A stretch of 64,000 bases of DNA from Adiantum capillus-veneris (lineage: Eukaryota > Streptophyta > Polypodiopsida > Polypodiales > Pteridaceae). This document shows, in pieces, positions 10,206 through 18,640 of this stretch. Position 1 is the stretch's first letter. Every line of letters begins with the position of its first letter. Under the pieces are notes generated by a model. That model ran no database searches. It saw only the letters and a program-made list of their open reading frames with translations, and had not been told where the DNA came from. The position numbers were made by a program, and so were the translations under genes. The stretch spans positions 151,937,741 to 152,001,740 of the forward strand of contig CM043945.1 of assembly GCA_014529385.2 (NCBI GenBank). The letters are read 5' to 3'.

Positions 10206-10414
10206 ACCAAGAGGATTTGTACACACAATTAATCCCAATCACTAGGCAAAATATATATATTATGGTAAGCACAAAACTACAATTCCAAAGAACAATTCGT
10301 AGCCTATTTGGTCAACCAAGATTGAATGCCATTAACTCATCCATTAACCCTTTCATATTACCCATGATACGATATGACCATAGCCTTGATGTTTTCATCT
10401 TCGTATTGTTTTGA
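10202..10414 (+). CDS. sORF-B, 70-aa paralogue of sORF-A
   Basis: This 70-codon ORF starts in the ATGA overlap at the end of sORF-A. It shares the sORF-A pattern: FQ-x2-I-x3-FG, then RL, I, a P-x-ILP-x-I segment and Y-x-x-S-x-DV near the C-terminus. This suggests an old tandem duplication followed by divergence. The minus-strand copy at 51234-51446 is also fully open with about ten substitutions, which hints at constraint. Translation would need reinitiation, leaky scanning or a separate mRNA. Function unknown. Confidence 0.55.
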   Translation: MNQEDLYTQLIPITRQNIYIMVSTKLQFQRTIRSLFGQPRLNAINSSINPFILPMIRYDHSLDVFIFVLF

Positions 10415-10623
10415 CATTCTCTTTTGCATTCTTTCTTTGTGTGTGTGTGAGTGCAAGAGAGAAAGAGTGAGTCTTCTTTGATTGCACTTCTTTCCAAACC
10501 CTAGTCTTCATGGCATCCATGGTTTAACTCCTTCATATAGTTTTTGTTGAGTTCTCTCACAAACTCTCACAGCCATAAGCCCGGTGCTTTCCTGGCAAGA
10601 CCGCAAATTTCTCGACATATTTT

Positions 10624-10641
10624 TGGTGAACCCGACGCGAA
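10624..10641 (+). other. primer-binding site of RLG-A
   Basis: TGGTGAACCCGACGCGAA begins six bases after the LTR. The same TGGTGAACCCGACG core follows the 5' LTR of RLG-C on the minus strand (28608-28625). I could not assign the tRNA with confidence. Confidence 0.65.
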
Positions 10642-10670
10642 ACTGCTAGGGTGAGAGTTTGTGGGTAACC

Positions 10671-12572
10671 ATGGGTGATCATGTTGAGCAACAGGGTATG
10701 CATTTTGACCCAGCAACAATGCAAATGTTTCGAGCATTTGCAATGTTCATGCAACAACAACATGCTACTGAAAGAAGGGAGATTTCAGCAACAAAGGCCA
10801 TACAAGCGGTCGTCAACAGAATGGATCAGTTCAATGGCAAAGATGTAACCAAGTACTTACGCGAGTATGTGAAGGAGATGGAGCTGCATCGCGTGTCAGA
10901 AGGTGAGATGATTCAAAGCTTTGAGCTAGTTGTTGCTCCAGAAATTAGGGAGCATGTTAGAGCAATTAAAGATGGGCATGGGAGAAATTGGGAAGAACTC
11001 AAAGTAGCTTTAAAGGAGGAATATTTCATGGAGGATTCGGAGAGAGTGACCAAAAGGACATTCTTAGAATGGGTAGTCAAGCCAAAGCAAGCACTATCAA
11101 TAACAGAGCTACTTAGGGAATTTGAGCGGCGCTATGCACAACTCACTAGGACAGAAAGGGCCACACTAGATGCAGAGAAGATAGATCTTTTCTTACAAGC
11201 TGCAGGTAAAGAGTTTCAAGAAAATTTGGAGCTTCTTCTTGAAGATAAAGATGCTGAGCAAGGACTAAAGACCGACTGGAATGAGGTTGAAGGTGCTGTC
11301 TCACTGCTTGCCAAACGACAAAGAAGAAGGGACAAGATGGTAGTAAACACTACAAGTCCTTCCACCTCAACTTATGACAAAATGGTAAAGCCTACTTTTA
11401 TCGCTCCTAAGTTTGATGAGTCCATGCTAGATGAGCTTGTGAAGGGAATGCGTGACTTGAAGGTGAAGTTTGCAAAGCTTGAAGAAAAAGGCCAACCATC
11501 AGGGCCACTTCCTAGGCAAAGACAACAGCCCAAAGAAGGGTTTGTTAATAGATGTATTTGGTGTGATAGTACAAACCATGTAAGAAGGGATTGTGATGAT
11601 TTTAGTGATGCTTTGTCAAAAGATGTTGTCTTTTTTAAGGATGGTAAAATCCACTTAAGAGAGACAGGTCTACCCTTGAGAACTAACTTTGGGAAGGGGG
11701 GAATGCAAACCTTAGTTGAAGATATGGCAACCAAGCATGCCACCTCTTCAGTTGAGGCAGCTACTTATGGAGTAAAAATTGAACATTTTTGTGATGAAGA
11801 GGTGAGTGACCATCATGGTCAAATTTGGCCAAATGTCATGCAATTAGCTAAAAAGGGAAAGCTTACAAAAGAGATTCTACATGAAGCAGGTGATTGCATA
11901 CGTCTAGAAACGGGATGGAATGATCCAGTGGACTCATTGTCAGTGCATGCCTACATTACAAAATGCCAACAAAATGAGGCAATTGTAGAAGAGAAGCGCA
12001 GACGTGAGAATGCTGATGAAGGACCATCAAAAAGAGCTTCTAGAAGTGGGGGAAGAAGCGACTCAATGCCTTCTCAAACACCCTCAACACAAGGAGCATC
12101 TCCACCTGAAGTACTCATGGAGGAGTCTACAACAGGAAAGAAGAAAGAGCTAACGAAAGGTAAGACAAAAGGCCCAACTTATAAACTACAATCTGATATT
12201 GAGGTTGCTACAGATTTAAAGAAAGTCTTGGAGGAAAGGATCTTGAATAGCAAGATTGAGTTTACTTTGGGAGAAGTTCTTGGCATTGCAAAGCGTGAAT
12301 TCCATGAGGAGATCATTGACATCATCAAGAGAAAGAGGCAAACCCTTGCTGAAGTTTCTCGTCCACAAGTTGAAGGGGAAACCTCAAAGACACAAGGGAT
12401 GCAACTGCAAAATAAGGAGAATGATGGAGCTGTGGTAGGATGCTACCAATCTAGTGGGAGAGTGAAGCAAGTGCATTTCTCAAATGATGATGAAGAAGTT
12501 GAAGATATTCCTAGGAGTTACTATTCACGAAGTCATTGGGCAAGGGCTACTACAGAAACTTGGTCAAGGTAG
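10671..12572 (+). CDS. gag: RLG-A Gag polyprotein
   Basis: Gag is the structural protein that assembles the particle and packages element RNA. The start at 10671 is chosen because it is the first ATG in frame and sits in a good context (ACCATGG); the product is about 633 aa. Residues about 60-190 form a retrotransposon-Gag-like helical region, and CIWCDSTNHVRRDC (about residue 300) is a complete C-x2-C-x4-H-x4-C zinc knuckle. The C-terminal third is charged and low-complexity. The frame ends at 12572, overlapping the protease frame by 37 bases in a different frame. A related but broken Gag segment occurs in RLG-C at 28177-28494. Confidence 0.85.
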   Translation: MGDHVEQQGMHFDPATMQMFRAFAMFMQQQHATERREISATKAIQAVVNRMDQFNGKDVTKYLREYVKEMELHRVSEGEMIQSFELVVAPEIREHVRAIKDGHGRNWEELKVALKEEYFMEDSERVTKRTFLEWVVKPKQALSITELLREFERRYAQLTRTERATLDAEKIDLFLQAAGKEFQENLELLLEDKDAEQGLKTDWNEVEGAVSLLAKRQRRRDKMVVNTTSPSTSTYDKMVKPTFIAPKFDESMLDELVKGMRDLKVKFAKLEEKGQPSGPLPRQRQQPKEGFVNRCIWCDSTNHVRRDCDDFSDALSKDVVFFKDGKIHLRETGLPLRTNFGKGGMQTLVEDMATKHATSSVEAATYGVKIEHFCDEEVSDHHGQIWPNVMQLAKKGKLTKEILHEAGDCIRLETGWNDPVDSLSVHAYITKCQQNEAIVEEKRRRENADEGPSKRASRSGGRSDSMPSQTPSTQGASPPEVLMEESTTGKKKELTKGKTKGPTYKLQSDIEVATDLKKVLEERILNSKIEFTLGEVLGIAKREFHEEIIDIIKRKRQTLAEVSRPQVEGETSKTQGMQLQNKENDGAVVGCYQSSGRVKQVHFSNDDEEVEDIPRSYYSRSHWARATTETWSR

Positions 12573-13045
12573 GTGATCTTGAAGAGCCATTTGTTGCCTT
12601 GATTGACCATGGTTCAGAAATAAACATAATGTCAAAGAGTCTCTACAACAAGTGCAAATGGCCAATGGACACAGATCATGGTTGGATGGTAAAAGTGGCA
12701 AACAATTCATCCGGTGAATTGTATGCAGCATGTCCAGGTGTGAAGGTGACAATAGGTGATGTAAAGATTGACCAAAACTTCTTTGTACAGGATACATCTT
12801 CATATCATCTCATCCTTGGACAGCCCTACATTGTGGGAGTTCGAATGGAAACAAAGGTAATGGACGATGGTTCAGCATATGCTATGATACGTAGCAAAGA
12901 TGGTAAACGTGCTGTCCAATTTCTCACAGTTTGTGTAAACCATGAAAGAAATCGTGACAACCTCAGAGAACACCCTCTACCAAAGGTGAGCAAAGAGTTT
13001 CATGATCATAGAGAAATGATGGGTTTTGGCCAAGTACCATTGTAA
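12536..13045 (+). CDS. RLG-A aspartic protease frame
   Basis: About 170 codons encode a retropepsin-like domain: ALIDHGSEINIMS carries the catalytic D-x-G in the form DHG (usual D-S/T-G), and HLILGQPYI matches the later hydrophobic-G motif of the fold. The frame overlaps the end of gag and the beginning of the pol frame (open from about 13012). It has no convincing ATG of its own at the start. In an active element it should be joined to Gag or Pol by frameshifting, or the two frame changes are mutations of this copy. It would cleave the Gag and Pol polyproteins. Confidence 0.7.
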   Translation: MGKGYYRNLVKVGDLEEPFVALIDHGSEINIMSKSLYNKCKWPMDTDHGWMVKVANNSSGELYAACPGVKVTIGDVKIDQNFFVQDTSSYHLILGQPYIVGVRMETKVMDDGSAYAMIRSKDGKRAVQFLTVCVNHERNRDNLREHPLPKVSKEFHDHREMMGFGQVPL

Positions 13046-13122
13046 AGCGGGATTGCAGTGGTACAGAAAGAAAAAGGGTCTCGCCTGATCCAAAAATAGG
13101 TGAAGCATTTTCAAAGAGCTCC

Positions 13123-16100
13123 TTGGTAACAAAGAATGGATCAGTATGTTTTACAAAACTTGAAGATTTGAAGAGATGTGATAAGCAATATGTGCATAAT
13201 GTACAAATGTGCATGAAAAAGAGTGGGTTGCTAGAGCCTACTGAAAATGTTTTGGGTTTGTGTGAACAAGTTTCTTTTGTAGATACTATGGGTGAGCTTG
13301 ATGCTATAATGAGGTCTAGTTTGCATCTTGAAAATGAAGTTGTGGAAGTTTGCTCTATGGAAATGTATCAAGTAATAGAAGCCTTTAAAGAAAGCCAAAC
13401 AGTAGGCCCAGAAGTCCATGTTGAAACTAAATACAAGAGTGTAGCAAAGAAGGTGAAACCAGTAGCTTCACCCTTACCACCCAACAACAGGGAAAAGATT
13501 GAACAGGCTTCTTTACAACCAAGTTTGCGGAATCCTAAAAAGATCGGGCATACCTTCACAAAGGAGTCTTTTCAAGAGTTGCAGATTGGTTGCGAGGAGT
13601 TTCTAACACAGGAGGAGACAAAGTGCTTCAAAGAAATGCTTTCAAAGCATGGTAAGGCTTTTGCATTTGAGCCACATGAGATAGGATGTGTTGATCCTTA
13701 TATTGTAGCTCCTATGGTAATTTTCACAATACCTCATGTGCCTTGGAATCTGCGGCCTATTCCGGTTCCAAAGGCTCATTTGCCAAAGTTAGTAGAGCTA
13801 CTGAATGAGAAAATCAAAATGGGAATCTTGGAGCCTTCTTGTGCTCCATACTCAAACAGGTGGTTCACAGTTCCAAAGAAGAATGGTTCTCTACGCTTCA
13901 TCCAAGATATGCAACCAGTGAACAAGGTTACAATTAGAAATGTAGGAACAGGTCCAATTGTGGATGAATTTGCAGAGGCGTTTGCAGGGAGGGCAATCTA
14001 CTCAATGGGGGATCTCTACTCAGGGTATGATCAATTTCAGCTTGCAATCGAAAGCAGAGACTTGACAACCATGAGGACACCTTTGGGTTTGGTAAGGATG
14101 TGTACCTTGCCACAGGGAGCAACCAACTCGGTTGCACATATGATGAATGGGATGAATAAGGTCTTACGTGACTTTATTCCTCAAATCACAATGCCTTTCA
14201 TTGATGATTTGCCTATCAAAGGATGTGAAGAAAATGACAAAGATGAAGCTTTGGATCTCAAGGGATGTCGCAGGTTTGTGGTAAATCACATAAATGATTG
14301 TGATAAAATTTTGTCTAGGTTGGAAGAAGTGAATCTTACATTGTCAGGGAAAAAGTCTATGTTTGGTGTCAAAGAAGTGCTCATTGTGGGGCACATGTGC
14401 GGGCCATATGGTAGGAAACCTTGTCCATCAAAGGTAGATGCCATCCAAAGAATGAAAGAAACATGCACTAGCATCACTGAGGTTAGAAGGTTTCTGGGAG
14501 CATGTGTCTTCTATATTATTTGGATTCCACATTATGCACATGTAGCTGATCCTCTTTATCAGCTGCTTAGAAAGAATCAAAAGTTTAAATGGACAGAAGC
14601 ACATGTAAAATCCATGAAAAAGCTAAAGGAGTTACTCCAGTCAGCAACGACTTTAAGAAAGGTAGACTATGAGTGTCAAAGGCCAGTGATTGTGACAGTC
14701 GATACCAGTCCTACAGGGATTGGATGGGCAATAGGGCAAGATGACAAAGAAGGACACAGGTATGTGGTAAGATTTGGAGCAAAGGTACTAAGTGCTCGCC
14801 AAAGAAACTATCCACAGATAAAGAGAGAGTTATGGGGTATGGTTACAGCCTTGAAAAGTGCGAAAGAGTACCTAATTGGTGCATGTGTGGTTGTAGAAAC
14901 AGATTCTCTACCACTTCTTGGGATGATTACAAGCTGCTCAACACCAGACATTGCTATGTTGCGGTGGATTGCCTACATTAAGTCCTTAAATCCCGAGTTT
15001 AAGCACATTGCAGGTAAAGACAATACAGTGGCAGATATGCTATCAAGGGCAAGGTATGAAGATGAGTCACAAATGATTGATGAGGGAGATGATGTAGGCA
15101 CAAAATTCTATTCTATCTCTCATGTCAAAGGTAACAATGTCTGCATGACTAATTCACTTGAATTGTTCTTGAAAGATCTTTATGAAGGTGATTGGCTTTC
15201 TATTGAAAGGTACTTGAGTACTCTAACAAAACAGGATGATTGGTCTGAACAAGAATTCAAGAGAATACGCAGGAAAGCATATGGGTACTTTTTAAGGGAT
15301 GGTTACTTGTGGAAGCATCCTAAACAAAAGGGTGCTACACCACAACGGGTTATATGTAAAAAAGAGACTCAAGTAAAGCTCATGCAAGAGTTTCATGAGA
15401 GTCTATGGGCTGGACACAGGGGTGTGTGGGCAACCTTCTCCAAGTTGAAAGAAAAATACTGGTGGAAGGGTATGTATAAAGATGTATCTCAGTTTGTAGA
15501 GTCATGTGAAACTTGTCAAATGTATTCAAATGTTCGACATCGTGATGGATTGCACCCTACATATCCACTATCCATGCACTATAAATGGGTTGTGGATCTA
15601 GTCACGATGCCTTTAGGACTCTGGCAGATGAGATACTTGGTTCTTGCACGAGAGGACCTAACTAACCAGGTTGAAGGAAGAGCATTAAGAGCTAAGACCA
15701 CAGAAGCTGTGTGCAAATTCCTTCTTGATGAGGTGATTTGCCGTTATGGTTGTGTGGAAAAAATCACTGCAGATCGAGGTGAACTGGATGCCGAAGAAGC
15801 AAGGGAGTTCTTTTCTAGATTAGGGATCAAGCTTTCTCTTACTACAGCTTACAACCCTGAAGGCAATGGAAAGAGTGAAAGAGGGCATCCTCCTATCATC
15901 AAAGCTTTGGCCAAGGCTTGCGAAGGAAGAATTGGTGAGTGGCCAAAACTGTTACCATATGCTTTATGGGCTGATCGTACAACACATAGCTCAGTAACTG
16001 GCTACATGCCTGCGGAGCTAATGTATGGTCAAAAGCCAGTGATGCCGATTGAAGATACAATTCCTACATGGAATGTACTACCTTGGCAAGAGGGGCTTAG

Positions 16101-16572
16101 TAGGGAAGATCTCCTTGCACTGCGTATAAGGCAGCTAGAGAGAAGACCTGGAGACATTGAAGCTGCAAAAGAACGACTCAAAAATGCAAGGTTGAAAAAC
16201 AAGGACTATTTTGATAAGCGACATCGACTCAGGAGCAAAGCAATTGACAAAGGTGACTGGGTTTTAGTGTATGATAGTAGCCTTGATAACCAGCATACAG
16301 TCATGCGTAAGTTCTCAAAAAGATGGTTTGGACCGTATGTTGTAAAGCATGTGCATGAAAATGCTACTTACAGCTTGTCTGAACTAGATGGTACAGAAGT
16401 AAAGATTCCCATTGCAGGAAAAAGGATTAAAATGTTTAAGAGAAGAGGAGACAATGATCTCGAAGATATGGATGAGGAAGAAGAGAAAAACACAGGTGCA
16501 GATCAAAGTGAACATGAAGCCCTGGAATCATCAAGTGAAGAAGAAGACAAGGAAGATGTACAAGAGGTCTAA
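13123..16572 (+). CDS. pol: RLG-A Pol: RT, RNase H, integrase
   Basis: This uninterrupted frame of about 1149 codons is open back to 13012. RT motifs include FTVPKKNGSLRF, LYSGYDQF and the catalytic FIDDL (a YxDD variant). RNase H shows acidic residues in VDTSPTG, KRELWG, ETDS and KDNTVADMLSR. Integrase has the zinc-binding H-x-H...CETC, then VVDLV, TADRGE and GKSERG as the D, D, E triad. A GPYVV-containing C-terminal barrel and a Glu/Asp-rich tail follow; no chromodomain is seen. The order RT-RH-IN defines Ty3/gypsy. The wording of the integrase is unlike the usual angiosperm chromovirus or Tat types. The catalytic residues all look present, so this copy may be enzymatically competent. Confidence 0.9.
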   Translation: MVTKNGSVCFTKLEDLKRCDKQYVHNVQMCMKKSGLLEPTENVLGLCEQVSFVDTMGELDAIMRSSLHLENEVVEVCSMEMYQVIEAFKESQTVGPEVHVETKYKSVAKKVKPVASPLPPNNREKIEQASLQPSLRNPKKIGHTFTKESFQELQIGCEEFLTQEETKCFKEMLSKHGKAFAFEPHEIGCVDPYIVAPMVIFTIPHVPWNLRPIPVPKAHLPKLVELLNEKIKMGILEPSCAPYSNRWFTVPKKNGSLRFIQDMQPVNKVTIRNVGTGPIVDEFAEAFAGRAIYSMGDLYSGYDQFQLAIESRDLTTMRTPLGLVRMCTLPQGATNSVAHMMNGMNKVLRDFIPQITMPFIDDLPIKGCEENDKDEALDLKGCRRFVVNHINDCDKILSRLEEVNLTLSGKKSMFGVKEVLIVGHMCGPYGRKPCPSKVDAIQRMKETCTSITEVRRFLGACVFYIIWIPHYAHVADPLYQLLRKNQKFKWTEAHVKSMKKLKELLQSATTLRKVDYECQRPVIVTVDTSPTGIGWAIGQDDKEGHRYVVRFGAKVLSARQRNYPQIKRELWGMVTALKSAKEYLIGACVVVETDSLPLLGMITSCSTPDIAMLRWIAYIKSLNPEFKHIAGKDNTVADMLSRARYEDESQMIDEGDDVGTKFYSISHVKGNNVCMTNSLELFLKDLYEGDWLSIERYLSTLTKQDDWSEQEFKRIRRKAYGYFLRDGYLWKHPKQKGATPQRVICKKETQVKLMQEFHESLWAGHRGVWATFSKLKEKYWWKGMYKDVSQFVESCETCQMYSNVRHRDGLHPTYPLSMHYKWVVDLVTMPLGLWQMRYLVLAREDLTNQVEGRALRAKTTEAVCKFLLDEVICRYGCVEKITADRGELDAEEAREFFSRLGIKLSLTTAYNPEGNGKSERGHPPIIKALAKACEGRIGEWPKLLPYALWADRTTHSSVTGYMPAELMYGQKPVMPIEDTIPTWNVLPWQEGLSREDLLALRIRQLERRPGDIEAAKERLKNARLKNKDYFDKRHRLRSKAIDKGDWVLVYDSSLDNQHTVMRKFSKRWFGPYVVKHVHENATYSLSELDGTEVKIPIAGKRIKMFKRRGDNDLEDMDEEEEKNTGADQSEHEALESSSEEEDKEDVQEV

Positions 16573-16618
16573 TCTTACAAAGAGACAATGTGGCACATAC
16601 CGGAGGATGTGCAGGTTT

Positions 16619-16630
16619 AGAGGGGGTGGA
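16619..16630 (+). other. polypurine tract of RLG-A
   Basis: AGAGGGGGTGGA lies directly before the 3' LTR and would prime plus-strand DNA synthesis. RLG-C has the near-identical AGAGGGGTGGA at the same place. Confidence 0.75.
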
Positions 16631-18007
16631 TGTCGTGCTGTGACACGTACATAGTGGGAACGCATGCTACAAAATCTATCTTGTATTTTTTTTAGATACA
16701 TAATTATATTTCCTATAATGTACATATGCATATGTAAGTATAAAAATAAGCTTTCTATCTCATCTTATTATTTATCTCAAGGGTAATGTATTCTTACTTT
16801 ACCATCAAAAAAATACTATAGGAAAAGTGTCAATAGCTCCGCCTCTTTAACTTGGGGCAAAAAGCATTGATTCTTTATTTCTACTATTTCATTATCATCT
16901 CACACCCTAGCTAGATCCTATATCTAGGGTAAACTCCAATATATATATATTCTATGTATTTTTTATACTTTTCTTATATTTCTTTTTAAATAGCTACTAG
17001 GAGAGAATCAAATCCTAGTGGGACACTAGGTGGCATGATTTCAAAGATACACTTATTTTAATGCATTATTGCAAGCATGATTACAAAACTTTGTCAAGGA
17101 GCAATGTCATGATTTCATATGGCATGAGGTGTCCTTTGGAATCAAATGAAAGTCTAGGCTAAGGGGACCACATGAAGACTTTTGCTGCCAGAAATGGACC
17201 CTATTTTGATGAATTTTTTACACAAGGTTCCAATCCGAATTGGAGAATGATTTTAAAATGAAAATCGTAGCTAATGAGCTGAAGTTTCTGCCCATATTTT
17301 TACTTTTTTATTTGGAGCTACGATTGAGGAGATATGATCAAAATACTGGACCCCAGTCTGCCCACATCATGCAGGGACAGCTCATTTCCAACTTTTCCAA
17401 TTCCTGTTCACACTGGCTCCTCTCTTCTTGTGTAAACCCTTGTGGGTTCCCTTCACCTATAAAAGGGGACCTCTTCTTCCTTGGAAGGAACTCAAGCATT
17501 CAAGCCATTGATGAGAGGAATTCTTGAGGGAGTGAGTAGTAATGCCTAATTGTACTTAGCCCCATTAACATAAGCCCAAGCCTACACTTTCTCCTAGAGG
17601 AAAACTAGCCATTCTTGTACGCCATCCTTGGAGGATCAACTCTAATCAAAGAAGGTGTTGTACTTGGCGTATCAATCAACGTTGAATTCTCCCCTCTTCT
17701 TCTCTCTCCCATCAATAATGGTGCCGAAGGGTTTCAAGTAAGATGTGTTCTACATTGATGTTTCCTTGATTTCTTGTTGTTTTCATTTTCATCTCTAATC
17801 CAACATATATATATGTACCTAATCTCATCTCCTTAACCAAACCTATCTCTCTCATTCTTAGTAATTCATCCTCTCTAGGTTCTCTTTGCTACAGGTACAT
17901 CTCTCCCCGCAGTATCCTTATTGCCTACGGGCAAGAATAGGGCTTGGGAGGGAAACTTCTCATCTCTTCACTTCTCTCGTATCTACATTTCTCACATACT
18001 ATCCTAG

Positions 18008-18226
18008 ATGAATAACCCACATGATGATCATTTCTATCGCTTTCACTCTGTACGATCTATTAGAATTAACGTATGGATTAGCCGTAAAATACACTTTCAA
18101 CAACGTATAGTGTTTCTCTTCGGCCCTGAAAGGCTCAATGAAATACTTCTATCACCGGATCCCATCATACTACCTCTCATAGACTATAATTTTTCTTTTG
18201 ATGTAAGCATAGTTATCTTGCTATGA
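18008..18226 (+). CDS. sORF-A, 3' LTR copy
   Basis: This 72-codon ORF is the same as at 9987-10205 except for one G-to-A change that alters V to I near the C-terminus. It lies in the 3' LTR, downstream of that LTR's own TATA box at 17458, so it could be expressed from the LTR alone. Confidence 0.6.
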   Translation: MNNPHDDHFYRFHSVRSIRINVWISRKIHFQQRIVFLFGPERLNEILLSPDPIILPLIDYNFSFDVSIVILL

Positions 18227-18435
18227 ACCAAGAGGATTTGTACACACAATTAATCCCAATCACTAGGCAAAATATATATATTATGGTAAGCACAAAACTA
18301 CAATTCCAAAGAACAATTCGTAGCCTATTTGGTCAGCCAAGATTGAATGCCATTAACTCATCCATTAACCCTTTCATATTACCCATGATACGATATGACC
18401 ATAGCCTTGATGTTTTCATCTTCGTATTGTTTTGA
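18223..18435 (+). CDS. sORF-B, 3' LTR copy
   Basis: This 70-codon ORF has the same protein sequence as the 5' LTR copy; the one base difference seen (CAA to CAG) is silent. The ATGA overlap with sORF-A is preserved. Confidence 0.55.
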   Translation: MNQEDLYTQLIPITRQNIYIMVSTKLQFQRTIRSLFGQPRLNAINSSINPFILPMIRYDHSLDVFIFVLF

Positions 18436-18640
18436 CATTCTCTTTTGCATTCTTTCTTTGTGTGTGTGTGAGTGCAAGAGAGAAAGAGTGAGTCTTCTTT
18501 GATTGCACTTCTTTCCAAACCCTAGTCTTCATGGCATCCATGGTTTAACTCCTTTATATAGTTTTTGTTGAGTTCTCTCACAAACTCTCACAGCCATAAG
18601 CCCGGTGCTTTCCTGGCAAGACCGCAAATTTCTCGACAGC

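Larger units (their letters stand above)
8610..10617 (+). repeat. 5' LTR of RLG-A
   Basis: This LTR is 2008 bp, identical in length to the 3' copy. In order it holds a long AT-rich U3-like part, a TATA box at 9437, a pyrimidine-rich leader, a candidate intron, the sORF-A/sORF-B pair (9987-10414) and a terminal segment with GGCAAGACCG. A second ORF-like frame of 95 codons spans the TATA region (9219-9506); it has no motif and is present in both LTRs, so I do not call it a gene. Confidence 0.95.
8610..18638 (+). mobile_element. RLG-A, complete young Ty3/gypsy retrotransposon
   Basis: This 10,029-bp element has two 2008-bp LTRs (8610-10617, 16631-18638) that run TGTCGTGC to CTCGACA. I noticed only four differences between them, all transitions, so insertion was recent. 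It carries a PBS, gag with a zinc knuckle, a protease frame, pol in the order RT, RNase H, integrase (Ty3 order), and a polypurine tract. It is flanked by GCGG on both sides (8606-8609 and 18639-18642). Removing it plus one GCGG restores the reading frame of RLX-D ORF2. No chromodomain is seen. Each LTR carries sORF-A and sORF-B. Confidence 0.95.
16631..18638 (+). repeat. 3' LTR of RLG-A
   Basis: This LTR is 2008 bp and nearly identical to the 5' LTR; differences seen are AAAAGGAG/AAAAGGGG near the TATA box, one in each small-ORF region and one near the end, all transitions. It ends in CTCGACA followed by the target duplication GCGG. Confidence 0.95.
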
